64,000 nt of DNA from Halosimplex halophilum (GTDB lineage Archaea > Halobacteriota > Halobacteria > Halobacteriales > Haloarculaceae): NCBI RefSeq assembly GCF_004698125.1, contig NZ_SRHV01000005.1:1-64000 (forward strand), read 5' to 3'. Positions within the stretch are counted from its first letter, which is position 1; the number at the start of each line of letters is the position of its first letter. Below the pieces are notes generated by a model. That model saw only the letters and a list, made by a program, of their open reading frames with translations. It ran no database searches and was not told the origin of the DNA. Both the position numbers and the translations under genes were made by a program. Positions 17,846 through 28,555 of the stretch are shown piece by piece.

Positions 17846-18484
17846 ATGCCGGGGGACGACTCGACGCGCGCGGCGATCATGGACGCCACGTTCCGCGCGC
17901 TCGCGAAACACGGGTACGCGGACCTGACGGTGCAGGCCATCGCCGACGAGTTCGAGAAGAGCAAGTCGCTCATCCACTACCACTACGACTCGAAGGCGGA
18001 TCTGATGGTCGCCTTCCTCTCGCACCTGCTCGACGAGTTCATCGACGAGGTCGAGGGCGGCGAGCCGGGCGACCCCCGCGAGCGGCTCCTGCGGATGGCC
18101 GAGATCGTCGTCCTGGGGCTGGGCGACGAGGAGGCGACCCGCGACTTCCACACCGCCCTGCTCGGGATGCGCGCCCAGGCGCCCTTCGAGCCGGCCCTGC
18201 AGGAGCAGCTGGTCGAGAACGACCGGCTCATCCGCGGCGTCGTCGCCGACATCGTCCGCGAGGGGATCGAGGCCGGCCAGTTCCGCGACGTGGACCCCGA
18301 GCGCTACGCCGCCCTCTTCCGCTCGACTATCGAGGGCGCCCAGTCCCACGACGTGATCCTCGGCGACGCGGCCCCGACCGACGAGGCGTTCGCGGGGGTC
18401 GAGGAGTACCTGATCGACGACCTGCTCGTCGCCGACGGGGAAGCGGCGGTCGGCGAGGGAGCCGACGACGGCGGGGAGGCGTGA
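17846..18484 (+). CDS. TetR/AcrR family transcriptional regulator (first of two)
   Basis: A 212-aa regulator with an N-terminal helix-turn-helix (ALAKHGYADLTVQAIADEF followed by KSKSLIHYHYDSKADLM, residues about 13-56) and a C-terminal ligand-binding domain of the TetR_C_6 type (MRAQAPFEPALQEQL, VREGIEAGQFRDVDPE). It probably represses itself and the MATE exporter that starts 5 nt after its stop. ATG 17846 fits the promoter; the frame is open far upstream, but only as antisense to the kinase gene. It is a clear paralogue of the TetR gene at 20132. Confidence 0.92.
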   Translation: MPGDDSTRAAIMDATFRALAKHGYADLTVQAIADEFEKSKSLIHYHYDSKADLMVAFLSHLLDEFIDEVEGGEPGDPRERLLRMAEIVVLGLGDEEATRDFHTALLGMRAQAPFEPALQEQLVENDRLIRGVVADIVREGIEAGQFRDVDPERYAALFRSTIEGAQSHDVILGDAAPTDEAFAGVEEYLIDDLLVADGEAAVGEGADDGGEA

Positions 18485-18488
18485 CCGC

Positions 18489-20033
18489 GTGACGGAGGAA
18501 CCGGACGGTTCGCCGGACGCACCGGACGACACGGGAGACGCTTCGACGGGCGACTCGCCGTCCGGTCCGGCCCGCGACACCGACTACGACCTCACCGAGG
18601 GGTCGCTGCTGGGCCCGCTCGTGGCGCTGTCGGCGCCGATCGTCTTCACGCAGCTGCTGCAGGTCGTCTACAACCTCGTCGACACCTTCTGGGTCGGGCG
18701 GCTCGGCGGCGACGCCGTCAGCGCCCTCTCCTTCTCCTGGCCGCCCGTGTTCGTGCTCATCTCGCTGGGCGGCGGGCTCACGCTGGCCGGGAGCGTCCTC
18801 GTCGCCCAGCACAAGGGCGCCGGCAACCTCCGGCGGGTCAACGAGGTGGCGGGCCAGACGCTGGCGTTCGTCACGCTGTTCTCGCTCGCGCTGGGGGCCG
18901 CCGGCTACCTGCTGGCGCCCGCGTTCCTCCGCCTGATCGGCGCCGAGCCCGGGACCACGGTGTTCGCCTACTCGCTGGAGTACATGCGGGTGATCTTCCT
19001 CGGCGTCTGGTTCATGTTCGGCTTCTTCGTCTTCCAGTCGCTGCTGCGCGGGTGGGGCGACACCCGCACGCCGATGTACCTGATGGCCGTCAGCGTCGCC
19101 GTCAACGTCGTCCTCGACCCCGTGTTCATCTTCGGGTTCGTCGACAACCCCCTGTTCGGGATGGTCGGCGCCCGCGGGCTCGAAGCCGATCTGCTCGCCG
19201 CGACGGGCTTCCGCGGCCACGGCGTCGAGGGCGCGGCGATGGCGACGGTCCTCTCGCGGGCGCTCGCGACGGTGCCCGGCGTCGCGCTCCTCTTTTCCGG
19301 GCGGCTCGGCCTGTCCCTCTCGCTCGCGGACCTGCGGCTGGAGCGGGCGACGGTCCGGAAGATTATCGAGATCGGCTACCCCGCGAGCATCGAGCAGAGC
19401 TCGGGGGCCCTGTCCTACACCGCGATGACGGCCATCGTCGCCGTCATCGGCTCGACGGCCGTCGCCGCGTTCGGGATCACCGCCCGGCTGACCTCGTTCG
19501 TCTTCCTCCCCGCGGTCGGGCTGGGGATGGGCGTCGAGACGGCGGTCGGCCAGAACCTCGGCGCCAGGCGGGCCGACCGCGCCCGCAAGGCGGTCGTCCT
19601 GGCCGTCGGGATGCTCGTGGCCGTCTACGTCGTCGTCAGCGCCGCCGGGGTCTACTGGGCGCGGGACATCGTCGGCGTCTTCATCTCGGGCGACGAGGCC
19701 GGCCGGATCGTCGACATCGGCCAGACCTACATGGTGATCGTCGCGCCCACCTTCGCGTTCATGGGCACCTTCCACGTCATCAAGGGCTGTTTCAACGGCG
19801 CCGGTAACACCCGTGCGGCGATGATCATGTCGGTCACCTCCGTCTGGGGTCTGCAGGTCGTCCCCGCATGGGTCCTCGTGACGAACTTCGACATGGGCAC
19901 GACCGGCGCCTGGTGGGCCATCGCCATCATGCACGTCGGGAGCGCGTGCATTGTCGGCGCGTGGTTCCTCCGGGGGACCTGGACCGACAACGTCGTCGAG
20001 GAGGACGAGTCGACGGCGACGCCCGCCGACTGA
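18489..20033 (+). CDS. MATE family multidrug/metabolite efflux transporter
   Basis: A 514-aa inner-membrane antiporter with about 12 helices in two homologous halves. MATE features include the early PIVFTQLLQVVYNLVDTFWVG and GLGMGVETAVGQNLGARR in the second half. It exports organic cations or other small molecules using a Na+ or H+ gradient. The first 32 residues are an acidic cytoplasmic tail. The GTG start is preceded by GGGGAGG at 18473-18479. It lies 5 nt behind the TetR gene, so both are probably in one operon. Confidence 0.93.
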   Translation: MTEEPDGSPDAPDDTGDASTGDSPSGPARDTDYDLTEGSLLGPLVALSAPIVFTQLLQVVYNLVDTFWVGRLGGDAVSALSFSWPPVFVLISLGGGLTLAGSVLVAQHKGAGNLRRVNEVAGQTLAFVTLFSLALGAAGYLLAPAFLRLIGAEPGTTVFAYSLEYMRVIFLGVWFMFGFFVFQSLLRGWGDTRTPMYLMAVSVAVNVVLDPVFIFGFVDNPLFGMVGARGLEADLLAATGFRGHGVEGAAMATVLSRALATVPGVALLFSGRLGLSLSLADLRLERATVRKIIEIGYPASIEQSSGALSYTAMTAIVAVIGSTAVAAFGITARLTSFVFLPAVGLGMGVETAVGQNLGARRADRARKAVVLAVGMLVAVYVVVSAAGVYWARDIVGVFISGDEAGRIVDIGQTYMVIVAPTFAFMGTFHVIKGCFNGAGNTRAAMIMSVTSVWGLQVVPAWVLVTNFDMGTTGAWWAIAIMHVGSACIVGAWFLRGTWTDNVVEEDESTATPAD

Positions 20034-20103
20034 CACTCGGCCGGCGCTGTCCTCCCGCGCTACCGACGCGGTCCGAGCAGACGGTTCCGCGACCGCCAGC
20101 CAT

Positions 20104-20109
20104 TTATTT
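20104..20109 (+). promoter_or_regulatory. Probable TATA box of the second TetR gene
   Basis: TTATTT lies 23-28 nt before the ATG at 20132 and directly abuts the palindrome at 20109-20126. Confidence 0.5.
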
Positions 20110-20126
20110 GATTGAGTACTCAATCA
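20109..20126 (+). promoter_or_regulatory. Perfect 18-bp palindrome, probable TetR operator
   Basis: TGATTGAGTACTCAATCA is a perfect palindrome placed between the TATA-like TTATTT and the ATG at 20132. A repressor bound here would cover the transcription start. The core GATTGA/TCAATC differs from the GACTG/CAGTC site upstream of the paralogous TetR gene, so the two regulators may read related but distinct operators. Confidence 0.7.
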
Positions 20127-20131
20127 GGAAC

Positions 20132-20758
20132 ATGACCGACGACGCCGCGGACGGCGGCGACGGACCGTCGACGGAAGCGGAGATCCGCTGGGCGGCGTTC
20201 GACGTGCTGGTCGAGCGCGGCTTCGACGAGTTCACGACCCAGGCGGTGGCGGACGAGGCGGACGTGAGCCAGTCGCTCGTCCACTACTACTACGAGACCA
20301 AGGAGGACCTCGTCTTCTCGATGTTCACCAACGGGCTGGATCATCTCACCGACGAGGTCCGCGAGCGGGCCGACAGCGACGACCCCCGCGAGCGGCTGCT
20401 GGAGCTGGCCCGGTACATGCTCAGGACGCCGGACGACGAGGAGTTCGAGGAGGCCGTCGAGTTCTCCCGGATGCTCCTGGAGATCGAGGCCCAGGCGCCC
20501 TACGACGAGCGGCTGCGCGAGGCCGTCGAGTACGACTCCGAGTTCCTGGAGGGGTTCGTCGCCGACACCGTCCGCGAGGGGATCGAGGCCGGGCAGTTCC
20601 GCGCGGTCGACCCCGAGCCGTTCGCGGTCACCTTCGTCGCGGCCATCCGCTCGGGTCAAAATCGCCGCGCCATCTTCGCCGACGACGAGCGCGTCGAACC
20701 GGTCCTCGACGGCGTGGAGGCGCTGGTCGACGACTACCTCGGGGAGGGCGGCGCGTGA
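20132..20758 (+). CDS. TetR/AcrR family transcriptional regulator (second of two)
   Basis: A 208-aa regulator with the same layout as the protein at 17846: an HTH (FTTQAVADEADVSQSLVHYY, about residues 32-51) and a ligand domain with EAQAPYDERLREAVEY and VREGIEAGQFRAVDPEPF. The shared C-terminal motifs point to an old duplication. It probably represses itself through the 18-bp palindrome and controls the two ABC exporter genes that begin 175 nt downstream on the same strand. Confidence 0.92.
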   Translation: MTDDAADGGDGPSTEAEIRWAAFDVLVERGFDEFTTQAVADEADVSQSLVHYYYETKEDLVFSMFTNGLDHLTDEVRERADSDDPRERLLELARYMLRTPDDEEFEEAVEFSRMLLEIEAQAPYDERLREAVEYDSEFLEGFVADTVREGIEAGQFRAVDPEPFAVTFVAAIRSGQNRRAIFADDERVEPVLDGVEALVDDYLGEGGA

Positions 20759-20933
20759 GCCGGCCGCCCCGCTCGACCGCGGTCCGTCGCTCCCCGCGTG
20801 CCGTCGGCACCCAGGGCGCCAGCGGCATCCGGAATGTCACCGCCTCCCACACCACCGGTAGCGATATGCGTCGACCGCCGGCACCGGACTGTAGCCCGCA
20901 GCAGCGCGCCGCCGTCCCCCGAGGTGACCCCCC

Positions 20934-22855
20934 GTGAGCGACGAGCCAGAGTACGAGGCCCCCGAGCACGTCGGCAACCCGCTGGTCCACCTGGTCCGCC
21001 GGTACGCCAGTCCCTACGCCGGCCGCTACGTCGTCGCCATCGTCGGGACGGCGCTGGCGCAGATCCCCCAGCGCGTCCCGGCGCTGGTCGTCGGGGTCGC
21101 GCTCGACGCCATCCTCCTGTCGAGCGCCTCGTACTCGCTCCCGCTCGTTCCCGACGGCGTGATCCCGACGACCACGGAGGGGCAGGTCGCGTTCACCATC
21201 GGCCTGCTCGCGGCGGCGTTCGCACTCGACGGCGCGCTGAGCTGGCTCGCCGGCCGCGTCGCCGGCACCGCCCGCCTGCGCACCCTGCACGACATCCGCG
21301 CTGACACCTTCGACGCCCTGGTGGGCCGGGAGATGGACTTCTTCGACAGGCGCCAGACCGGCGACGTGATGAGCGTCCTCAACAACGACGTGAGCAACCT
21401 CAACGGCTTCGGCGACAACGCCGTCCAGGGGCTGCGCTTCGTCACCCAGATCGCCGTCGCCTTCGCGTTCATGGCGATGCTGCACGTCCGCCTCGCGGCG
21501 CTGTTGCTCGTGCTCCCGGTCGGGCTCGCGCTGCTCGGCCGCTGGTACACCACCCGCGTCGAGCCCGTCTACGAGGAGGTCCGCGAGAGCGTCGGGCGGA
21601 TCAACGCCCGCCTCGAGGACAGCATCGACGGCATCGCGACGGTCAAGAGCTTCGCTCGCGAGGATCGCGAGCGCGACGCGGTCGCCGACGCCTCCCGCGA
21701 GTACCGCGACCGCAACTGGTCGGTCATCCGCCTGCGGCTCATCTTCAACTACAGCAGCTGGTCGGTGTCGTCGTACTCGTTCGTCGCTCTCTTCGCCGTC
21801 GGCGCCTACATCAACCTCAACGGCGCGCCCCCGGTGCTGGGCCACTCGCTGACCGCCGGGACGCTGCTGACCTTCCTGCTGTACAGCAAGTCCTTCTACG
21901 GGCCGATCCGCCAGCTGATGCTCGACGTGCTCGACAGCTACGAGAACGCGCTGGCCTCCAGCAAGCGGATCGTCGCTGTCCTCGAAACCGACCGCGAGGC
22001 CAACGAGACCGGCGACGAACTCGACGTGCGGGAGGGTCGCATCGAGTACGACGACGTGTCCTTCTCCTACGCGAGCAGCGACGAGCAGCAGCTGACCGAC
22101 GTGAGCTTCACCGCCGAACCCGGTTCGCTGGTCGGCATCGTCGGCCCGACCGGCGCCGGCAAGTCGACGATCACGAAGCTCCTGTTCCGCTTCTACGAGG
22201 CCGACGAGGGGACCGTCAGCGTCGACGGGCAGGACGTGACCGACGTGTCCCCGCGCAGCCTGCGCGAGCACCTCGGCTACGTCAGCCAGGACCCGTTCCT
22301 GTTCTACGGGACGATCCGACAGAACATCGGCTACGGCGTCGACGACCCCGACGACGTGGAGATCGAACACGCGGCGAAACTCGCGGGCGCCCACGGGTTC
22401 GTCAGTGATCTGGACGACGGCTACGACACCCAGGTCGGCGAGCGCGGCGAGAGCCTCTCGGGCGGCCAGCGCCAGCGGGTCGCCATCGCCCGCGCCCTGC
22501 TGCGCGAACCGGAGGTCCTCGTCCTCGACGAGGCGACCAGCCACGTCGACAACGAGACAGAGCGGCAGATCCAGGAGAGCATCGACGCGCTGGCCGGCGA
22601 GCGGACGACGCTCGCTATCGCACACCGGCTCTCGACGGTGCGCAACGCCGACACCATCGTCGTCGTCGACGACGGCCGCGTCGTCGAGCAGGGCACCCAC
22701 GAGGAACTCGTGGAGCGGGACGGCCTCTACGCGGACCTCTGGCGCGTGCAGGTGGGCGAGACCGACGCCGTCTCGGAGGCGTTCCTGCAACGGGCGCGGG
22801 CGGAGGACCGGCCCTCCGAGCGCATCGAATCGGCGGTCGACCGGGAGGTGTCGCG

Positions 22856-22859
<4 letters not shown>
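20934..22859 (+). CDS. ABC exporter half-transporter (fused membrane and ATPase domains), subunit 1
   Basis: A 641-aa protein with six membrane helices in the first about 340 residues and a C-terminal ATPase domain. Walker A is GPTGAGKST at about 404-412, the signature is LSGGQRQRV, Walker B is [12 protein letters not shown] with the catalytic Glu present, and the H-loop is AHRLST. It is an MsbA/BmrC-type type IV exporter. The GTG start is preceded by GAGGTGA (20921-20927). Its 3' end overlaps the next gene by 4 nt, and the two proteins probably form a heterodimer. Control by the upstream TetR gene is inferred from position. Confidence 0.93.
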
Positions 22860-24769
<1,910 letters not shown>

Positions 24770-24793
24770 CCGAGCGACGTGGGACCTCCGGAA

Positions 24794-25157
24794 CCGGCGC
24801 GCGCCGGAGCGCGCTCTCGTGCGCGCGACGGAACCGCGCGAGGGATTCGCGACTCGCGGGTCGCGAATCGGCTGGGGAGGCTCGTGGCCCGTTGCGGTGC
24901 TGTGCGGTTGCGGTGCCGAGCGGGGCGGTTGCCGTCCGGTGCGGTGCCGTTGCGGTCCCTGGCGGACTGAAAGGGCGAGGCGCGCTCGCGCTCGTATAGT
25001 CGCCTGAGCGGGCCACTATCCGAAGCGGCCCCTGGGCCGCGAGGATATCCCGCTCAGCGACCGCGAGCGGGCCGAGGGCTTTCAGCACTTGCTGTCGACT
25101 GCGGTCGAATCGACAACTAGCGAGCCGAGGGCTTTCAGTGCTCGCCGTCGACTGCGG
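24794..25157 (+). repeat. Structured intergenic repeat, copy B (full, forward orientation)
   Basis: It has the same block order as the other copies: GC-rich palindrome and CGCGAGGGAT; a perfect GATTCGCGAC/GTCGCGAATC hairpin; CGAATCGGCTGGGGAGGC (within 24864-24888); the GCGGT-rich tract; the GGTCCCTGGCGGACTGAAAG block; outer arms at 24968-24990 and 25062-25084; and inner arms CTGAGCGGG/CCCGCTCAG at 25004-25012 and 25049-25057. The innermost stem differs from copies A and C: GCGGCCC pairs with GGGCCGC (25025-25031, 25034-25040). A second partial arm unit follows 53 nt later. It lies between two convergent genes. Confidence 0.85.
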
Positions 25158-25229
25158 CCGCTCCCACCCGAGTTCACGAGGTAACAGAATCACCCGCTCG
25201 GCTGGAATTCGGACCGGATACCGCCGCTC

Positions 25230-25892
25230 TCAGCCGGTGACTCGCTCGCGCAGCCGCCGGTCGACGAGCGCGGCGTCGTCCACTCGCTCCAGCCGCGACA
25301 GGGGGAACGAGTAGCGGCGCGGGTCGTCGCGGCGGGCGAGGTCGCCGAGATACACCGCCTCGACGACGAGGTCGTCGTCGGGATAGCCGGCGTTGGTGGC
25401 GTAGTCGGCGACGGTCTCGCCGACGCCCTCGATGACGACCTCGTCGGCCCGGGCCGGCGTGACGCGGGCGACGACGAGCCGGTCGTCGGCCTCCCGGTCC
25501 CGCACGACATCGCCGGGTTCGAGCCGGCAGGCCGCACAGAGATCGGGCGGGCCCTCGTCCTCGGGGACGAACGTTTCGATACCGCACGCGTCGCACCGGG
25601 CCGCGCGCTTGCCGGGTGCGGGCACGCGACGGGTGGTGATCTCGATGCCGACGCGGCGGAGGTGTTTGCAGCGCTCGCCGCGGAGCTGGTGGTCGGGGCA
25701 GGTACAGGTGCCCGCGGGCAGATCGACGACGTAGGTCGCGCCGCTCTCGCTGTCGACGGCGTAGCGGCCGCCGCCCAGCGGGCGGACGGCCATGCGCTCG
25801 GTCCAGGCGCGCGCGGCCCGCTCGTCGAGCCGGCGAACGTCCGGTGCGAGTGCGGTCTTCCGGACCTGGGTAGGGGTACGTGTTTCGGACAT
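25230..25892 (-). CDS. SWIM zinc-finger protein with a four-cysteine zinc site
   Basis: A 220-aa protein. The SWIM motif CxC...CxH is complete in CTCPDHQLRGERCKH (about residues 72-86), within the segment that usually binds DNA or proteins. A second zinc site, CDACG...LCAAC, follows at about 105-128, then a C-terminal beta-rich domain. Haloarchaeal SWIM proteins of this size are common but uncharacterised. ATG 25892 (MSETRTPTQ) is preferred to an upstream in-frame start because a TATA-like stretch lies near 25920. Confidence 0.85.
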   Translation of the reverse strand: MSETRTPTQVRKTALAPDVRRLDERAARAWTERMAVRPLGGGRYAVDSESGATYVVDLPAGTCTCPDHQLRGERCKHLRRVGIEITTRRVPAPGKRAARCDACGIETFVPEDEGPPDLCAACRLEPGDVVRDREADDRLVVARVTPARADEVVIEGVGETVADYATNAGYPDDDLVVEAVYLGDLARRDDPRRYSFPLSRLERVDDAALVDRRLRERVTG

Positions 25893-26113
25893 AGGCGGTC
25901 GGACGCTGGTTATTCTCGCGACTGCGTCCACTCGAAACGTAGGTCCCGAACGCACCTAAGTCCGTCGCGGGTGTGCGCGCGAAACAGCGGAGCCGGCCCC
26001 AAGATGCCCGTTCGGCCGGCCGTCGCGCGCTCGACCGTCGGCCGTGTGCCGTCCGAGCGGGTCGCGGCTCTCCGGACCGGCGGACCGCGGCGGGCGAGCG
26101 GACGCTTCGAAGC

Positions 26114-26120
26114 GCTTTTG
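26114..26120 (+). promoter_or_regulatory. Probable promoter of the gene at 26145
   Basis: GCTTTTG 25-31 nt before the ATG is a common haloarchaeal promoter form. It is preceded by a 10-nt palindrome GCTTCGAAGC at 26104-26113. Confidence 0.4.
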
Positions 26121-26144
26121 CCCGGGCCGGGGAAAGCCACGGCC

Positions 26145-26393
26145 ATGGAAATCGACCGGAAGTTCGCCGTCGAACTCGGGATCTCGGCGGCCTCGGTCGT
26201 CTTGTTCATCGGTGCGGCCTACGTCGTCAGTTCCAGCTACGCCGACCCCGGCAACGCGACGGGCAACGGCACGACTGCGCCGGTCCTCCAGCCTGACGGC
26301 GGGCTCGTGATGGTCGGCGTCGTCGGCCTGTTCGTCCTCGTCATGGCCGTCGCCGGCCTCGTCCTCTACCGCGCTGACTTCGACGAGGAGTAA
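26145..26393 (+). CDS. Small two-helix membrane protein (DUF7472-like)
   Basis: An 82-aa protein with a short charged start (MEIDRKFAVEL), helix 1 (ISAASVVLFIGAAYVVSSS), an external Gly/Asn/Thr-rich loop with N-glycosylation sequons, helix 2 (MVGVVGLFVLVMAVAGLVLY) and an acidic end. The length and layout match a widespread haloarchaeal family that I believe is DUF7472; the function is unknown. ATG 26145 is supported by its promoter box. Confidence 0.65.
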   Translation: MEIDRKFAVELGISAASVVLFIGAAYVVSSSYADPGNATGNGTTAPVLQPDGGLVMVGVVGLFVLVMAVAGLVLYRADFDEE

Positions 26394-26454
26394 CGCCCCA
26401 CCCCGCCGGAGCGGCGCTCACCCCCGCCGCGCTCACTCCTCCCCGCGCTCGTCG

Positions 26455-27600
26455 TCAGGCCTCCGCGTCCTCGGCGTCTCCTTCCTCGCGGTCCTCGCGC
26501 CAGTCGGTCAGGTCGTCCTCGTCCTCCTCGTCCAGCCGGTGTTCGTAGTAGTTCAGCGGGTGGGACTCGTCGATCACGTCCGTACAGATGTCGTCCTTGC
26601 CGGTGCAGTCGCCGTAGGACTGCATGGTCGCGCAGGCGGGCGGCGAGTAGTCGGTCGGGCTGGTCGCCCCGCGGATGTGGTCGACCTGGTAGCGGGTGGC
26701 CTCCTCGCCGAAGCCGGGGTTGACCTGGAAGATGTCGACGATCTCGTCGGTCGTCATCCCGATGCTGGTGAGAAAGGAAGCGATGGCAAAGCGGGAGTGG
26801 TGTTCGAGGTGTTCGCCCTTCTGGACCTGGTCGAGGAGGTGTTTCATGCAGGGCGGGAACAGCTCGGGGACGACGGTGTCGATGTCGCGGGTGAGGTCCA
26901 GCTCCGAGAGGCGCTCGCGGAGCTCCTCGGCCTCGTCGGTCAGTTCGTCGGCGATGGGGTCGGGCACCGAGAGGGGGAGGCCCTCGGCGACGCGGCCGCG
27001 GACGGCCTGCCGGCAGAGCGCGAGCAGTTCCTCGCCGTCGACGAGCACCTCGCCGTCGGCCAGCGCCCGGTTGACCAGCCGCCACTCGTCGCCCCGCTGG
27101 TCGGCGGCCAGATCGAGGTAGGTCCCGACCTCGACCCGGAACTCGCGGGAGCTCCCGTCGCTGACGACGGCCGACCCGTCGCCGACCGGGCCGTCGACCG
27201 CCCGGACGCTGCCGGACAGGTCGAACTCCGCGAGCAACTCGGGGAGCGTGAGCCGCGGGTTGCTGGCGGCCTTGAACTCGGTGGTGTCGGCGAAGTCGGC
27301 GGTGAACCGCTCGAAGGCGGTGGCGGCCTCCGCCTGAGCGTACTTGCGCGTGAGGACGTGCTCGTCGACCAGCGAGACGAGGACGCGCGCGACCGGGTAG
27401 GAGAGCAGTTCGGTCCGGTCGACGTCGTGAGCGTCGCCGACGGTGCCGTCCTCCAGTGCCCAGGCCACGCGTTCGACCCCCCGTTCGACGACGGCGTCGT
27501 CGTCGGCGACGACGGCCGCCAGGTCGACGCCGGCCTCGCCGACTGCCTCGCGCGACTCCGCCCGCCAGGGGTACCGGGCGTGGGTGGGCTCGATTCGCAT
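26455..27600 (-). CDS. priL: DNA primase large subunit PriL
   Basis: The non-catalytic subunit (381 aa) of the archaeal PriS/PriL primase, which makes RNA/DNA primers. The C-terminal iron-sulfur domain has four Cys ligands: one in FPPCMKHLL (about residue 250) and three in PPACATMQ, YGDC and DICTD (about 323, 332 and 339). The motif HHSRFAIASFL in that domain is typical. The last 30 residues are a strongly acidic tail. PriS is not in the window. Confidence 0.94.
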   Translation of the reverse strand: MRIEPTHARYPWRAESREAVGEAGVDLAAVVADDDAVVERGVERVAWALEDGTVGDAHDVDRTELLSYPVARVLVSLVDEHVLTRKYAQAEAATAFERFTADFADTTEFKAASNPRLTLPELLAEFDLSGSVRAVDGPVGDGSAVVSDGSSREFRVEVGTYLDLAADQRGDEWRLVNRALADGEVLVDGEELLALCRQAVRGRVAEGLPLSVPDPIADELTDEAEELRERLSELDLTRDIDTVVPELFPPCMKHLLDQVQKGEHLEHHSRFAIASFLTSIGMTTDEIVDIFQVNPGFGEEATRYQVDHIRGATSPTDYSPPACATMQSYGDCTGKDDICTDVIDESHPLNYYEHRLDEEDEDDLTDWREDREEGDAEDAEA

Positions 27601-27745
27601 CGAGCGCCCGTTGTCCCTACCGTCGAATAAAGCCGACGGTCAGCGGTCCGGTGTCGCCACTGGCCGGCGGTCGCGCTCGGCCGGCGGTTGCCGCTCGCGT
27701 CGCTCCGGAGTCTGCGGAACGGTGACAGGAAACCGGCCGGGGCGT

Positions 27746-28357
27746 CTACTCCTCGTGGAGCGCGCGCAGTTCCTCGGCGACGGCCTCGCTGTTGGCGGCC
27801 TCGCCCCGGACGGCGCGCTTGTAGCGCTGGTACTCGCTCCGGGTGACGTGGATCTCCTCGGTCTCGCCCTGGCGGGTGACTTCCAGGCGGACGGTCCCCT
27901 GGGGGTTGTTGCGGAGCTTGAACGAGGCGACGGCCGAGAGGACGAACCACAGCGCGACGGAGCCGCCGACGAAGTACAGCATGGCGGTCGGGAAGGCCAT
28001 CGAGTCGCTGGCCTCGACCCACTGCTGGGGGTAGACGTGCCAGTACATGGCGACGCCGGCGACGCTCAGCGCCGCGCCCGCGAGCGCGCCGAGTCGTTCG
28101 CGGCGGCTGGCGGGCAGGACGGCGACGACGCCGAGGAACATCGCCGGGATCCCCAGGCCGGCGAGGACGCCCGCGACGCGGCGGGCGTCGGTCGTGCTCG
28201 TCGCGTCGAAGACGGCGGCCAGCCCCGTCGTCAACACGAGGATGGCGGCGACGACGGCGAGCGCGCCGGCGACGAACAGGCCGCCGCCCGCCGAGACGCG
28301 CCGCGGGTCCCGCCCGGTCCACTCCCCGCGGTCGTATGCCTCCGAGAGACTGGGCAT
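27746..28357 (-). CDS. DUF7139-like membrane protein
   Basis: A 203-aa protein with four hydrophobic helices in residues about 22-145 and a charged cytoplasmic C-terminal domain of about 60 residues (VTRSEYQRYKRAVRG, EELRALHEE). The opening PSLSEAYDRGEWTGRDPRR is characteristic of a conserved haloarchaeal family that I know as DUF7139. No function is established. It starts 198 nt from the divergent ilvD gene and is followed by priL in the same direction after 145 nt. Confidence 0.75.
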   Translation of the reverse strand: MPSLSEAYDRGEWTGRDPRRVSAGGGLFVAGALAVVAAILVLTTGLAAVFDATSTTDARRVAGVLAGLGIPAMFLGVVAVLPASRRERLGALAGAALSVAGVAMYWHVYPQQWVEASDSMAFPTAMLYFVGGSVALWFVLSAVASFKLRNNPQGTVRLEVTRQGETEEIHVTRSEYQRYKRAVRGEAANSEAVAEELRALHEE

Positions 28358-28524
28358 GCCCGCGTCTACTCGGCCGTTCTACAAAACTACCCGTCAGACG
28401 CGCGCATGACGGCTGTCGGCGGCGGTGTCCCGTCGCTCGTGGCGACCGGTCGAGCGCTCGGCGGCCCGTAGGCGATCCGAACCGGTTCGGATCGAGGTGA
28501 GAGGGACCACCACGGGTTAGAAAA

Positions 28525-28533
28525 CGGTTTAGG
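28525..28533 (+). promoter_or_regulatory. Probable TATA box of ilvD
   Basis: CGGTTTAGG lies 23-31 nt before the ilvD ATG, after an A-run (GAAAA) that could act as the BRE. Confidence 0.4.
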
Positions 28534-28555
28534 GGCCAAGCGACGACTCGGAGGT

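Noticed and set aside
20755-20937. A 60-codon frame between the second TetR gene and the ABC genes
   Set aside because: It is basic, overlaps both neighbours' ends and has no ribosome-binding site. The GAGGTGA site serves the ABC gene at 20934.
24794-25157. A CRISPR array in the repeat regions
   Set aside because: There are no regularly spaced identical repeats with unique spacers and no cas genes. The 57-nt units in copy A are continuous imperfect tandems.
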